64,000 bases of DNA, from assembly GCF_001426945.1 (NCBI RefSeq), contig NZ_LMFS01000003.1:549105-613104 (forward strand), read 5' to 3'. The first letter of the stretch is position 1. Each line of letters begins with the position of its first letter. Source of the DNA: Pseudolabrys sp. Root1462. GTDB lineage: Bacteria; Pseudomonadota; Alphaproteobacteria; Rhizobiales; Xanthobacteraceae. The position numbers and the translations under genes were made by a program. The notes beneath the pieces were generated by a model. That model made no database searches. It saw only the letters and a list, made by a program, of their open reading frames with translations, and was not told where the DNA came from. Below are positions 43,886 to 52,977 of the stretch, piece after piece.

Positions 43886-44590
43886 TCAGAACTTGTAGGT
43901 GACGCCGGCGCCGATCAGCCACGGGTCGAGGTTCACCTTGCCGGTCAGCGGACCGACATTGCTGTCGCCATCCCAGCTCGGCCGCAGCCACAGCTTCTTG
44001 ACGTCGACGTTGAAGCCCCAGTGGCGGTCGATCATGTAATCGAAGCCGACCTGCAGGGCCGGGGCCCACGCGTTATGCAGATGGCTGCGGGTGATGATCA
44101 CGCCGGCGCCGTTGGCAGTGTTGCCGGCGGACTGGCTGAAGAACATGGTGTAGTTCACGCCGGCGCCGACATACGGCTTGAAGGCGCCGAAATCGGTGAA
44201 GTGATACTGGAAGGTCAGCGTCGGCGGCAGCAGCCAGGCCTTGCCGACGTCGAGACCGTTGGTGGCGGCAACGCCGGTGCCCGTGACGTGATGCTTGGTC
44301 ACGCCAAGGATGAGTTCGGCGGCGAAGTTGCGGGTGAAGAAGTAGGTGATGTCGAGCTCGGGCACGACAGCGTCGTTGGTGGTCAGGCCGGAGCCCGGCA
44401 CCTGATCGACCACACCGGAATTGCGGGTGATGACGCCGAGCGCGCGCAGGCGAATCATCCACGGATTGAACATGTCGACGACCGGCGCCTTGTACACCGA
44501 CTTCGCCGGCAGATCGGCGGCGACGGCCGGCGCGGCGGCCAGACCGACAAACGCGGCGACGAGTGCCGGCGCGATTTTACGTAACTTCAT
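43886..44590 (-). CDS. OmpW-family outer-membrane protein
   Basis: The 234-residue precursor has a Sec signal (MKLRKIAPALVAAFVGLAAA, cut near AVAAD) and an eight-strand barrel pattern ending in aromatic YKF. Motifs such as WMIRLRALGV, LDITYFFTRNFAAELILGVT and FQYHFTDFGAFKPYVGAGVN identify OmpW, which forms a small channel for hydrophobic compounds and is often raised under oxygen limitation. A FixK box lies 84 bp upstream on its own strand. A strong terminator follows the gene. Confidence 0.93.
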   Translation of the reverse strand: MKLRKIAPALVAAFVGLAAAPAVAADLPAKSVYKAPVVDMFNPWMIRLRALGVITRNSGVVDQVPGSGLTTNDAVVPELDITYFFTRNFAAELILGVTKHHVTGTGVAATNGLDVGKAWLLPPTLTFQYHFTDFGAFKPYVGAGVNYTMFFSQSAGNTANGAGVIITRSHLHNAWAPALQVGFDYMIDRHWGFNVDVKKLWLRPSWDGDSNVGPLTGKVNLDPWLIGAGVTYKF

Positions 44591-44673
44591 GATTATCCCC
44601 TGATACCCCGTTGAATTGCGGATGCGGAACTACGCATCGCAAGAAATTCAACAGGCAGGGTGGGTGTGTAAAG

Positions 44674-44687
44674 TTGACTTAGATCAA
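44674..44687 (-). promoter_or_regulatory. FixK/FNR box for ompW
   Basis: TTGAC-TTAG-ATCAA (near-symmetric, one mismatch to consensus). On the minus strand a TTGAAT element at 44651-44646 lies at class-II distance, placing an ompW start near 44639, about 50 bp from its ATG. Confidence 0.7.
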
Positions 44688-44859
44688 GCGTGAAAGTTTC
44701 GCGCACGCATGCTGCAGTTATGTCACAGATTTCAGCAGCCAGTTACCGGGCATCCACAGTCATGCGAATGAATAGTTTTTATTCAGCGCCAGTCGCATGA
44801 GATACCGCAAGAAAATGCAAGACATTGCGGCCTCGCAGTTGTGGGCCGCGGTCATTCGC

Positions 44860-44873
44860 TTGACTTGAATCAA
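44860..44873 (+). promoter_or_regulatory. FixK/FNR box for ccoNOQP
   Basis: TTGAC-TTGA-ATCAA matches the consensus at nine of ten half-site bases. A GATATT -10-like hexamer at 44896-44901 fits a start near 44908 with the box centred at -41.5, 42 bp upstream of the ccoN ATG. This is the canonical fixN promoter architecture. Confidence 0.85.
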
Positions 44874-44949
44874 GGTTGCTCAGCGTCCGCTCGAAGATAT
44901 TGCCCTGCGGTTTTCTGCCCGCAGCGATTTCTTCAACGGAAGCACCCTC

Positions 44950-46599
44950 ATGGCGAACGCGCTTGCTCCTCAAAAAAACATGACAATCGGCGAAGGCGGT
45001 CTGTCGCTGGCGCTCGTCGGCCTGGCGATCCTGTCGATCGTGATAGCCGCCAAGGCCTACACACCCGAATACGCCTTCCACGCCTATCTCTTTGCCGCCG
45101 CGAGCATCGCCGCGGTCTTCGCCGTCATCAATCGCTACTTCGAGCGGCCGGCGGAACGGCCGGCGCTGGTCAACGCCGACGGGCGTCCCAACTACAATAT
45201 GGGGCCGGTCAAGTTCGCGACCATCGCGGCGGTGTTCTGGGGCATCGCCGGTTTCGCCGTCGGGCTTTACATCGCGCTGGAGCTGGCTTTTCCGGGCCTC
45301 AACTTCGCGCAGTGGTTCAACTTCGGCCGTCTGCGCCCGCTGCATACGTCGGCGGTGATCTTCGCTTTCGGCGGCAACGTGCTGATCGCCACATCCTTCT
45401 ATGTCGTGCAGCGCACCTGCCGCGCCCGCCTCGCCGGTGACCTGGCGCCGTGGTTCGTCGTGCTCGGCTACAACTTCTTCATCCTGATCGCCGGCACCGG
45501 CTATCTGCTGGGCATCACGCAGTCGAAGGAATATGCCGAGCCGGAATGGTACTCCGACCTGTGGCTGACCATCGTGTGGGTCACCTATTTCCTGGTCTTC
45601 CTCGGAACCATCATGCGGCGCACCGAGCCGCACATCTATGTCGCCAACTGGTTCTATCTCGCCTTCATCGTCACCATCGCGGTGCTGCACCTCGGCAATA
45701 ACGCCACGGTGCCGGTGTCGATCTTCTCGCCGAAGTCCTACATCGTCTGGTCCGGCGTGCAGGATGCCATGGTGCAGTGGTGGTACGGCCACAACGCGGT
45801 CGGCTTCTTCCTCACCGCCGGCTTCCTCGCCATCATGTACTACTTCATCCCGAAGCGGGCCGATCGTCCGGTCTACAGCTATCGCCTGTCGATCATCCAC
45901 TTCTGGGCGCTGATCTTCCTCTACATCTGGGCCGGTCCGCATCATCTGCACTACACGGCGTTGCCCGATTGGGCGCAGACGCTCGGCATGACCTTCTCGA
46001 TCATGCTGTGGATGCCGTCCTGGGGCGGCATGATCAACGGCATCATGACGCTGTCCGGCGCGTGGGACAAACTGCGCACCGATCCGGTGCTGCGCATGAT
46101 GGTGGTGTCGGTGGCGTTCTACGGCATGTCGACCTTCGAAGGTCCGATGATGTCGGTGAAGATCGTCAACTCGCTGTCGCACTACACCGACTGGACCATC
46201 GGCCACGTCCACTCCGGCGCGCTCGGCTGGGTCGCATACATCTCCTTCGGCGCCATCTACTGCCTGGTGCCGTGGCTGTGGAATCGCCGGCTGTACTCGC
46301 TCAAGCTCGTCAACTGGCACTTCTGGATCTCGACCATCGGCATCGTGCTCTACATCACCGCGATGTGGGTGTCGGGCATCCTGCAGGGCTTGATGTGGCG
46401 CGCCTACACTTCGCTCGGCTTCCTCGAATACTCCTTCGTCGAAACCGTCGAGGCTATGCATCCCTTCTATGTGATCCGCGCTCTCGGTGGCTTCCTGTTC
46501 CTCTGCGGCGCGCTGATCATGGTCTTCAATCTCTGGAAGACGGTGAATTCGGAAGCCGTCGCCGGCGAAGCCGAACTCCAGCTCCAGCCCGCCGAATAA
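44950..46599 (+). CDS. ccoN: cbb3-type cytochrome c oxidase subunit I (CcoN/FixN)
   Basis: The 549-residue inner-membrane protein has about 12-14 helices and the heme-copper oxidase histidines: [17 protein letters not shown] (low-spin heme), [20 protein letters not shown] (CuB), [20 protein letters not shown] (CuB His pair) and [10 protein letters not shown] (heme ligands). It is the catalytic subunit of the high-affinity oxidase that supports respiration at low oxygen. Upstream lies a FixK box. The ccoO gene follows after 12 bp. Confidence 0.97.
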   Translation: MANALAPQKNMTIGEGGLSLALVGLAILSIVIAAKAYTPEYAFHAYLFAAASIAAVFAVINRYFERPAERPALVNADGRPNYNMGPVKFATIAAVFWGIAGFAVGLYIALELAFPGLNFAQWFNFGRLRPLHTSAVIFAFGGNVLIATSFYVVQRTCRARLAGDLAPWFVVLGYNFFILIAGTGYLLGITQSKEYAEPEWYSDLWLTIVWVTYFLVFLGTIMRRTEPHIYVANWFYLAFIVTIAVLHLGNNATVPVSIFSPKSYIVWSGVQDAMVQWWYGHNAVGFFLTAGFLAIMYYFIPKRADRPVYSYRLSIIHFWALIFLYIWAGPHHLHYTALPDWAQTLGMTFSIMLWMPSWGGMINGIMTLSGAWDKLRTDPVLRMMVVSVAFYGMSTFEGPMMSVKIVNSLSHYTDWTIGHVHSGALGWVAYISFGAIYCLVPWLWNRRLYSLKLVNWHFWISTIGIVLYITAMWVSGILQGLMWRAYTSLGFLEYSFVETVEAMHPFYVIRALGGFLFLCGALIMVFNLWKTVNSEAVAGEAELQLQPAE

Positions 46600-46611
46600 A
46601 CGAGGACGACA

Positions 46612-47346
46612 ATGTCTGTCTGGCAAAAACACGCCATTCTTGAGAAGAATTCGATCATTCTCGTGATCGGCATTCTGCTGGTGATCGCCGTCGGCGGTCT
46701 GGTCGAGATCGTGCCGCTGTTCTACCTGAAGAACACGATCGAGAAGGTCGACGGCGTGCGGCCCTATACGCCGCTCGAGCTCGCCGGCCGCAATATCTAC
46801 GTCCGCGAAGGCTGCTACCTGTGCCACTCGCAGATGATTCGTCCGCTGCGCGACGAGGTCGAACGCTACGGCCACTACTCGCTGGCGGCCGAGAGCATGT
46901 ACGATCATCCGTTCCAGTGGGGCTCGAAGCGAACCGGTCCGGATCTCGCTCGCGTCGGCGGCAAGTATTCCGACGCGTGGCACCGCGATCACCTGCGCGA
47001 TCCGCGCTCGGTGGTGCCGGGTTCGGTGATGCCGGACTACGGCTTCCTCGCCAAGACGGATCTCGACTACAAGCACATCGCTGCCGACATGAAGGTGCAG
47101 GCGCTGCTCGGCACGCCGTACACGCCCGAGATGATCGAGGATGCCGCCAAGGACGTTCAGGTCCAGGCGTCAACCGACAATCCCGACGCCGCCGACCTGA
47201 CCAAGCGCTATCCGAAAGCGATCGCGCGTGATTTCGACGGCAACCCCGCCCGCGTCACGGAAGCCGATGCGCTGATCGCCTATCTGCAGATGCTCGGCAC
47301 CGAAGTCGACTTCAAGATGTACGACGACAAAGCCAATATCCGGTGA
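46612..47346 (+). CDS. ccoO: cbb3 oxidase monoheme subunit CcoO/FixO
   Basis: The 244-residue protein has one N-terminal transmembrane anchor ([20 protein letters not shown]) and a periplasmic cytochrome c domain with CYLCH at residues 68-72 ([20 protein letters not shown]) and a distal Met region ([11 protein letters not shown]). It relays electrons from CcoP to CcoN. The length and order within ccoNOQP are normal. Confidence 0.96.
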   Translation: MSVWQKHAILEKNSIILVIGILLVIAVGGLVEIVPLFYLKNTIEKVDGVRPYTPLELAGRNIYVREGCYLCHSQMIRPLRDEVERYGHYSLAAESMYDHPFQWGSKRTGPDLARVGGKYSDAWHRDHLRDPRSVVPGSVMPDYGFLAKTDLDYKHIAADMKVQALLGTPYTPEMIEDAAKDVQVQASTDNPDAADLTKRYPKAIARDFDGNPARVTEADALIAYLQMLGTEVDFKMYDDKANIR

Positions 47347-47352
47347 TTTGAC

Positions 47353-47508
47353 ATGGATCCGACCTATCAAGCCGTTGCCGAGTTCGCCCAGCGATGGGGA
47401 CTCATCTACTTCGTCGCGATTTTCGCGGTGGTTCTGGTCTACGCGCTTTGGCCGTCGCGCCAGAAGCAGTTCGACGAAGCCGCGCGCATTCCGCTCCAGG
47501 AGGACTAA
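47353..47508 (+). CDS. ccoQ: cbb3 oxidase small subunit CcoQ/FixQ
   Basis: This 51-residue single-helix protein (GLIYFVAIFAVVLVYALWPS) starts MDPTYQAVAEFAQRW and ends IPLQED. CcoQ stabilises the oxidase complex, particularly CcoP association. Its position between ccoO (6-bp gap) and ccoP (3-bp gap), and its basic stretch after the helix (SRQKQFDEA), identify it. Confidence 0.93.
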   Translation: MDPTYQAVAEFAQRWGLIYFVAIFAVVLVYALWPSRQKQFDEAARIPLQED

Positions 47509-47511
47509 GTC

Positions 47512-48384
47512 GTGGCTGAAGAACACAAACAAATTGATCCCATCACCGGCACCGCGACCACCGGCCATGAGTGGGACGGCCTGCGCGAACTCAATACGCC
47601 GCTGCCGCGCTGGTGGCTCTGGCTGTTCTACCTCACCATCGTCTGGGCGATCGGCTACTGGATCGTCTATCCGGCGTGGCCGCTGATCCACAATTCGACG
47701 CAGGGCCTGTTCGGCTATCACTCGCGCGATGCCGTGGTCGAGGATCTCGATGCGCTGCACGCGCAACGCGGTCCGATGATGGCCAAGCTCGGCTCCGCGA
47801 CCACCGCCGAAATCCTCGCCGATCCGCAACTTCTGGACTTTGCCCGGGCGCAGGGCCGCGTCGCCTTCGCCGACAACTGTGCGCCGTGCCACGGCGCCGG
47901 CGGCGGCGGCACCAAGGGCTACCCCAACCTCAACGACGACGACTGGCTGTGGGGTGGCAAGATCGCCGACATCGAGCAGACCATCCGTTTCGGCGCCCGC
48001 GCCGGCAACGACCAGGGCCGTCAGGGCAACATGCCGCCGTTCACCGGCGTCCTGAAGCCGGCGGAAATCTCGAACGTTGCCGACTATGTGCGGTCGCTGT
48101 CGGGATTGTCGACCGAGGCCGGGGCCGATCTGGCCGCCGGCAAGAAGGTGTTCGCCGACAACTGCGCCGTCTGTCACGGCGACAACGCCAAGGGCAACCG
48201 CGAGCTCGGCTCGGCCAACCTGACCGACCGCATCTGGCTCTACGGTTCCGACAAGGAGGCCATCGTCGACGGCATCGAGAAGGGCCATGGCGGCGTCATG
48301 CCGACCTGGGACGGCCGTCTCAGCGAGCCGGTCATCAAGTCGCTGGCCGTCTACGTCTACAGCTTCGGCGGCGGCGAAAAGTAG
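47512..48384 (+). CDS. ccoP: cbb3 oxidase diheme subunit CcoP/FixP
   Basis: The 290-residue protein starts with GTG, has one transmembrane segment (WWLWLFYLTIVWAIGYWIVY) and two cytochrome c domains with heme motifs CAPCH (from C123) and CAVCH (from C218), each preceded by FADN. It accepts electrons from soluble or membrane cytochrome c. The family's usual length is about 290. It closes the ccoNOQP operon; a palindromic repeat follows. Confidence 0.96.
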   Translation: MAEEHKQIDPITGTATTGHEWDGLRELNTPLPRWWLWLFYLTIVWAIGYWIVYPAWPLIHNSTQGLFGYHSRDAVVEDLDALHAQRGPMMAKLGSATTAEILADPQLLDFARAQGRVAFADNCAPCHGAGGGGTKGYPNLNDDDWLWGGKIADIEQTIRFGARAGNDQGRQGNMPPFTGVLKPAEISNVADYVRSLSGLSTEAGADLAAGKKVFADNCAVCHGDNAKGNRELGSANLTDRIWLYGSDKEAIVDGIEKGHGGVMPTWDGRLSEPVIKSLAVYVYSFGGGEK

Positions 48385-48391
48385 CGCGGTC

Positions 48392-48527
48392 CCGTCATCC
48401 TCAGGTGGCCGTCCATGGCGGCGGCCACCGAAGGATGGCGGGCCGTTCGTCCTTCGAGGCTTGCCGCCAAAGTGCGCCGAGGACGCGCGGGGACGCGCTT
48501 ATGGCGGCTCGCCCCTCGGGATCACGG
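48392..48527. repeat. Degenerate two-armed intergenic repeat after ccoP
   Basis: Outer arms (CCGTCATCCTCAGG at 48392-48405 and CCTCGGGATCACGG around 48514-48527) are complementary at about 10 of 14 bases, and an inner pair CGAAGGA / TCCTTCG (48429-48435, 48450-48456) is exact. This 'GTCATCCT...CGAAGGATGG...TCCTTCG' pattern is a familiar interspersed repeat of Bradyrhizobium-like genomes. It fills most of the ccoP-ccoG gap and abuts the ccoG FixK box. Confidence 0.6.
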
Positions 48528-48535
48528 CTCATCCC

Positions 48536-48549
48536 TTGAGCCAGATCAA
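48536..48549 (+). promoter_or_regulatory. FixK/FNR box for ccoGHIS
   Basis: TTGAG-CCAG-ATCAA has one mismatch to the consensus and lies 54 bp upstream of the ccoG ATG, so the assembly genes probably have their own FixK-dependent promoter in addition to any read-through from ccoP. Confidence 0.75.
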
Positions 48550-48602
48550 TACCCCGGATCTCCCCGTCTCTAGACTACCCCGGTAATTCCGGCGGACATC
48601 CA

Positions 48603-50114
48603 ATGACCCAACTTGAAGAACTGGTGCGGCAATCCGAGGTGAAGCCGGCGACGCCGCCATCGCCGCCACCGCCGGACGATGACATCGACGACATTCCGCT
48701 CTACGCCGCGCGGCGCAAGATCTATCCGCAAAGCGTTCATGGCACCTTCCGGCGCATCAAATGGGCGGTGCTGCTGATCACGCTCGGCATCTACTATTTC
48801 CTGCCGTTCGTGCGTTGGGATCGCGGCCCGAACGCGCCGTCGCAGGCGGTGCTGATCGACTTCCCGAACCGGCGCTTCTATTTCTTCTTCATCGAGCTGT
48901 GGCCGCAGGAAATCTATTACCTCACCGGGCTGCTGGTGCTGGCGGCGATCGGTCTGTTCCTGATGAACGCGCTCGCCGGCCGGGTCTGGTGCGGCTATCT
49001 CTGCCCGCAGACGGTGTGGACCGATCTCTATATGGCGATCGAGCGCTTCACCGAGGGCGATCGTCGCGAGCATATGAAGCGCGAAGCCGCCAAATGGACG
49101 CTCGAGACTTATGCCCGCAAAGGCGCCAAGCACTTCCTGTGGCTGATGGTTGCGTGGTGGACCGGCGGCGCCTGGGTGCTGTATTTCGCCGATGCGCCGA
49201 CCCTGGTGAAGGAGCTCGCGACCGGCGAAGCGCCCTTCGTCGCCTACGCGTGGATCGGCATTCTCACCGTCACCACCTATGCGCTGGCCGGTCACCTGCG
49301 CGAGCAGGTCTGCCTCTATATGTGTCCGTGGCCGCGTATCCAGGCGGCGCTCACCGACGAATACGCCCTCAACGTCACCTACCGCTATGACCGCGGCGAG
49401 CCGCGCATGTCGGCGAAGAAGGCCGAACAACTCAAAGCGCAAGGCCAGCATGTCGGCGATTGCGTCGATTGCCTGCAATGCGTGCATGTCTGCCCGACCG
49501 GCATCGACATCCGCCAGGGTTCGCAGCTCGGCTGCATCCAGTGTGGGCTGTGCATCGACGCCTGCAACAACATCATGGCCAAGCTCGGCCGGCCGCGCGA
49601 CCTGATCGCCTACGACACCGATCTGAACATCAAGGCGCGTCAGGAAGGCCGTCAGCCGTCCTACAATCTCATCCGCCCGCGCACATTGTTGTACGCGGCG
49701 ATCATCGCCATCGCCGGCGGCGTCATGCTGTACACGCTGGCGACGCGCGACTCGGAAGGCATCAGCGTCATCCACGATCGCAATCCGATGTTCGTGCGCT
49801 TGTCCGACGGCTCCTTGCGCAACGGTTACACCATCCGCATCGTCAACAAGCAGCTCAAGTCGCGTGACTTCATCGTCGCGGTGGACGGCCTGCCGTCGTC
49901 GCTGGTGGATTTCGTCGGCTTGCCGCCGCGCGCCGACGGCCGCCAACTGGTGTCGGTCGGTCCAGACCAGACCAAGGAAGTCCGCGTCCTGGTCACCGAC
50001 TACAGCGACGTGCCGCCGGCGGCCTCGACCACGGTGTTGTTCAGCCTGATCGACGCCGACAGCGGCGCGGTCGCGCAGGTGCGCGATCACTTCTTCGGTT
50101 CCGAGAGGAGATAG
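48603..50114 (+). CDS. ccoG: cbb3 oxidase assembly protein CcoG/FixG
   Basis: The 503-residue membrane protein has about five helices, a polyferredoxin-like NapH region (GRVWCGYLCPQTVWTDLYMA), two 4Fe-4S motifs (CVDCLQCVHVCPTG and CIQCGLCIDACN) and a C-terminal periplasmic Ig-like domain (NGYTIRIVNKQLKSRDFIVA). CcoG has been shown to act as a cupric reductase in cbb3 biogenesis. It begins the ccoGHIS cluster; ccoH starts 2 bp after its stop. Confidence 0.95.
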   Translation: MTQLEELVRQSEVKPATPPSPPPPDDDIDDIPLYAARRKIYPQSVHGTFRRIKWAVLLITLGIYYFLPFVRWDRGPNAPSQAVLIDFPNRRFYFFFIELWPQEIYYLTGLLVLAAIGLFLMNALAGRVWCGYLCPQTVWTDLYMAIERFTEGDRREHMKREAAKWTLETYARKGAKHFLWLMVAWWTGGAWVLYFADAPTLVKELATGEAPFVAYAWIGILTVTTYALAGHLREQVCLYMCPWPRIQAALTDEYALNVTYRYDRGEPRMSAKKAEQLKAQGQHVGDCVDCLQCVHVCPTGIDIRQGSQLGCIQCGLCIDACNNIMAKLGRPRDLIAYDTDLNIKARQEGRQPSYNLIRPRTLLYAAIIAIAGGVMLYTLATRDSEGISVIHDRNPMFVRLSDGSLRNGYTIRIVNKQLKSRDFIVAVDGLPSSLVDFVGLPPRADGRQLVSVGPDQTKEVRVLVTDYSDVPPAASTTVLFSLIDADSGAVAQVRDHFFGSERR

Positions 50115-50116
50115 TC

Positions 50117-50617
50117 ATGGCTCAATCGTCCGCGAAAAAGCCGCGCGAACTGACGGGCTTTGCCGTGCTGATGTGGCTGGTCGGCTTCTTCGGCTTTGTG
50201 TTCGCTGTCAATGCGGTGATGGTGAAGGCCGCGACCTCGACCTTCGGCGGCGTCGAAACGGCGAGCTCATACAAAGCCGGCCTGATGTTCAAGCAGGCGG
50301 AAGTAGCGGCCCAGAAGCAGGCCGAGCTGCACTGGCGCGTCGACGGCAATCTCATCCGCGACAAGGCCGGCGAAACCGTTCTCGATATTTCGGTGCGCGA
50401 TGCCAATGGCGCGCCGGTGTCCGGTCTCGCCGCGACGGCGCGGCTCGAGCATCCGGCCGATGCGCGCCGCGACCACGACGTGCCCTTGAGCGGTATCGGC
50501 AGCGGGCAGTTTCATGGCGTTGCCGATGCCGGCGCCGGGCGCTGGGAACTGATCATCGACCTGACGCGTGACGGGCGCCGCGTCTTCCTGTCGCGCAGCC
50601 GGGTGACGTTGCAATAA
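50117..50617 (+). CDS. ccoH: cbb3 oxidase assembly protein CcoH/FixH
   Basis: The 166-residue protein has an N-terminal membrane anchor (GFAVLMWLVGFFGFVFAVNA) and a periplasmic immunoglobulin-like FixH domain (VMVKAATSTFGGVETASSYK, ending GRWELIIDLTRDGRRVFLSR). FixH associates with the oxidase subunits during assembly. It lies between ccoG and ccoI as usual. Confidence 0.93.
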   Translation: MAQSSAKKPRELTGFAVLMWLVGFFGFVFAVNAVMVKAATSTFGGVETASSYKAGLMFKQAEVAAQKQAELHWRVDGNLIRDKAGETVLDISVRDANGAPVSGLAATARLEHPADARRDHDVPLSGIGSGQFHGVADAGAGRWELIIDLTRDGRRVFLSRSRVTLQ

Positions 50618-50682
50618 ATGAGCCGGGCAAATTCATCCGTTCGCGGGATCGAACGGAGAGCCACGCAGCACACGAGATTGAG

Positions 50683-52977
50683 ATGACCGCTGCCGACACC
50701 CTCGATGTCTCGCCTTATGTGAAGCCGGAAGCCGACGGCTCCCACGGTATGGACGTGGCCGTCGAGGGCATCACCTGCGGCGCTTGCATCGGCCGCATCG
50801 AGCACGCGGTGAAGAGCCTGCCGGGCGTCACCGAGGCGCGCGTCAACTACACCAACCGCCGCCTGCATGTCGCCTGGTCCGATGCGCTCGAGGAACCCGG
50901 CCGCATCTTCGAGACCTTGCAGGCCAATGGCTATCGCGGTCATCCCTTCGTGCCGCTGCGCGCCGAGCAGGAAGAGGCCGAAGAAGCCCGCAAGCTGACG
51001 CGCTGCCTTGCCGTCGCTGGCTTTGCGGCGATGAACGTCATGCTGCTGTCGGTCTCGGTATGGTCGGGCAATGTCACCGACATCACGCCGGAGACCCGCG
51101 ACTTCTTCCACTGGGCCTCGGCGCTGATCGCGCTGCCGGCGGCGGCCTATGCTGGGCGGCCATTCTTCTCCAGCGCCTGGATGGCGCTCCGCGCCGGCCA
51201 GCTCAACATGAACGTGCCGATCTCGCTCGGCGTCATCCTGGCGCTCGGCATGTCGGTGATTGAAACCGCCAACCACGCCCGCGAAGCCTATTTCGATTCG
51301 GCGCTGATGCTGCTGTTCTTCCTGCTGGTCGGCCGTGCGCTCGATCACGCGATGCGGCGTAAGACACGCGCCACCGCCAGCAATCTCGCCGCGCTGCGCG
51401 CTGAAATCGCGCATCGCTTCGACGGCGACGAGCTGGTTCGGGTGCTGGCGGCTTCGCTCAAGGTCGGCGACCGCGTCCTGGTCAAGCCGGGTGAGCGCGT
51501 TCCGGCCGATGGCGAGGTGATTGGCGGCGCGTCCGAGGTCGACGAGAGCCTGATCACCGGCGAGACCGCGCGCCGCTCCATCAGGTCCGGGGCGAAGGTC
51601 TATGCCGGCAGCCTGAATTTCTCCGGCACGCTGACTTTGCGCGTCACCGCGGCCGGCGGCTCGGCGCTGATTGACGAGATCGAAAAGCTGCTCGACAAGG
51701 CAGCGAGCGCCAAATCGCACACCCGCCGGCTGGCCGATCGAGCGGCGCGCATCTATGCCCCGATCGTGCACACGACGGCGGCGCTGACCTTGGCCGGCTG
51801 GCTGTTCGCCGGCGCGTCAGCGCATGACGCCATCATCACCGCCATCGCTGTGCTCATCATCACCTGTCCTTGCGCGCTGGCACTGGCCATTCCCGCGGTG
51901 CAGGTGGTCGCGTCCGGCGCGATGTTCAGGCGCGGCATCATTCTCAATTCAGGCGACGCCATTGAGCGTCTCGCCGAGGCCGATACCATTGTGTTCGACA
52001 AGACCGGCACGCTGACGCTGCCCGAGCCGCGCGTCGTCAATGCCGGCGCTACCGATCCGGCCGTGCTGCAGGCCGCGGCGCGGCTGGCGCAATCGAGCCG
52101 CCATCCCCTGGCCATGGCGCTGGCCAAGGAAACCGCGAGCGCGGCGCCATTCGATGCCGCTGTAGAAGAGCCGGGGCAGGGCGTGCGCGCCGTCGTCGAT
52201 GGCGCCGAGATGCGGCTGGGCAGTGCGGGTTTTTGCAATGTTGCCCCGGGGGTGAGCGGAGAGATTGGCGCCTCTCACATCTATTTCCGCCACGGCGACC
52301 GCATTGCGACATTCGCCATCGCGCAGAGCCTGCGGCCGGATGCGATCGAGACGGTGCAGGCATTGCGCGATCTCGGCTTCGACCTGCACATTCTGTCGGG
52401 CGACCGCAACGAGGCGGTGGCGCCGGTCGCCGAGGCGCTCGGCATTCCGCAGTGGCAGGGCGGCGTCAATCCGGCGGAGAAGATCGCGTTCATCGAAGCG
52501 TTGAAGGCGCAAGGCCGCCGTGTGCTGATGGTCGGCGACGGGCTCAACGACGCGCCGTCGCTCGCCGCAGCGCATGTGTCGCTGTCGCCGATCTCCGCCG
52601 CCGACGTCACGCAGGCGCAGGCCGATGCCGTGTTCCGCGGCGAGCGGCTCGCGCCGGTCGGCGACGCGGTCACCATCGCGCGCAAGGCACGCCGCCTGAT
52701 GATCGAGAATCTGTGGCTCGCGGCCTTGTACAATCTCATCGCCGTGCCGGTGGCGATCGCGGGTCTGGTGACGCCGTTGATCGCGGCGGCGGCGATGTCC
52801 GGCTCGTCGATGCTGGTGACGCTGAACGCGCTGCGCGCCAATGCGAAGGCGGCAGATCCGGATGCCGTCACGACCTCCGTTCGTTCCCGCGCAAGCGGGG
52901 AGGCAAGTTCTGACTCATCGCTGGCGCGCGGATCGGCGGACGATACTCGCCTGCTCGAGGCCGGAGGCGCGCGATGA
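50683..52977 (+). CDS. ccoI: Copper-transporting P1B-ATPase CcoI/FixI
   Basis: The 764-residue pump has an N-terminal heavy-metal domain (GITCGACIGR, CxxC at C32/C35), eight membrane helices, ion-path CPC near residue 395 (ITCPCALALAIP), phosphorylation site DKTGTLT at D439 and hinge GDGLNDAPSLA. FixI-type ATPases supply copper for CuB of cbb3 oxidase. The last 35 or so residues (after LRANAKA) are low-complexity and appear to derive from an inserted repeat, making it longer than the roughly 730-residue norm. Its stop overlaps ccoS by ATGA. Confidence 0.95.
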   Translation: MTAADTLDVSPYVKPEADGSHGMDVAVEGITCGACIGRIEHAVKSLPGVTEARVNYTNRRLHVAWSDALEEPGRIFETLQANGYRGHPFVPLRAEQEEAEEARKLTRCLAVAGFAAMNVMLLSVSVWSGNVTDITPETRDFFHWASALIALPAAAYAGRPFFSSAWMALRAGQLNMNVPISLGVILALGMSVIETANHAREAYFDSALMLLFFLLVGRALDHAMRRKTRATASNLAALRAEIAHRFDGDELVRVLAASLKVGDRVLVKPGERVPADGEVIGGASEVDESLITGETARRSIRSGAKVYAGSLNFSGTLTLRVTAAGGSALIDEIEKLLDKAASAKSHTRRLADRAARIYAPIVHTTAALTLAGWLFAGASAHDAIITAIAVLIITCPCALALAIPAVQVVASGAMFRRGIILNSGDAIERLAEADTIVFDKTGTLTLPEPRVVNAGATDPAVLQAAARLAQSSRHPLAMALAKETASAAPFDAAVEEPGQGVRAVVDGAEMRLGSAGFCNVAPGVSGEIGASHIYFRHGDRIATFAIAQSLRPDAIETVQALRDLGFDLHILSGDRNEAVAPVAEALGIPQWQGGVNPAEKIAFIEALKAQGRRVLMVGDGLNDAPSLAAAHVSLSPISAADVTQAQADAVFRGERLAPVGDAVTIARKARRLMIENLWLAALYNLIAVPVAIAGLVTPLIAAAAMSGSSMLVTLNALRANAKAADPDAVTTSVRSRASGEASSDSSLARGSADDTRLLEAGGAR
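52880..52970. repeat. Repeat remnant within the 3' end of ccoI
   Basis: CCCGC-GCAA-GCGGG (52886-52899) is preceded by GTTCGTT and followed by GGAGGCAAGTTCTGACTCAT, the shape of interspersed repeats that translate as 'PAQAG' in another frame. It lies entirely inside the unusual C-terminal tail of CcoI. The right boundary is uncertain. Confidence 0.5.

Larger units (their letters stand above)
44591..44949. other. Divergent ompW-ccoN intergenic region
   Basis: This 359-bp gap carries two FNR/FixK boxes, one for each gene, described separately. The remaining sequence includes AT-rich stretches (44600-44620, 44760-44780). No RNA gene or additional coding sequence is recognisable. Confidence 0.6.

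Noticed and set aside
44779..47076. Minus-strand frame of 765 codons over ccoN and ccoO
   Set aside because: Antisense shadow of the highly conserved oxidase genes; Asp/Glu/Arg-rich without motifs.
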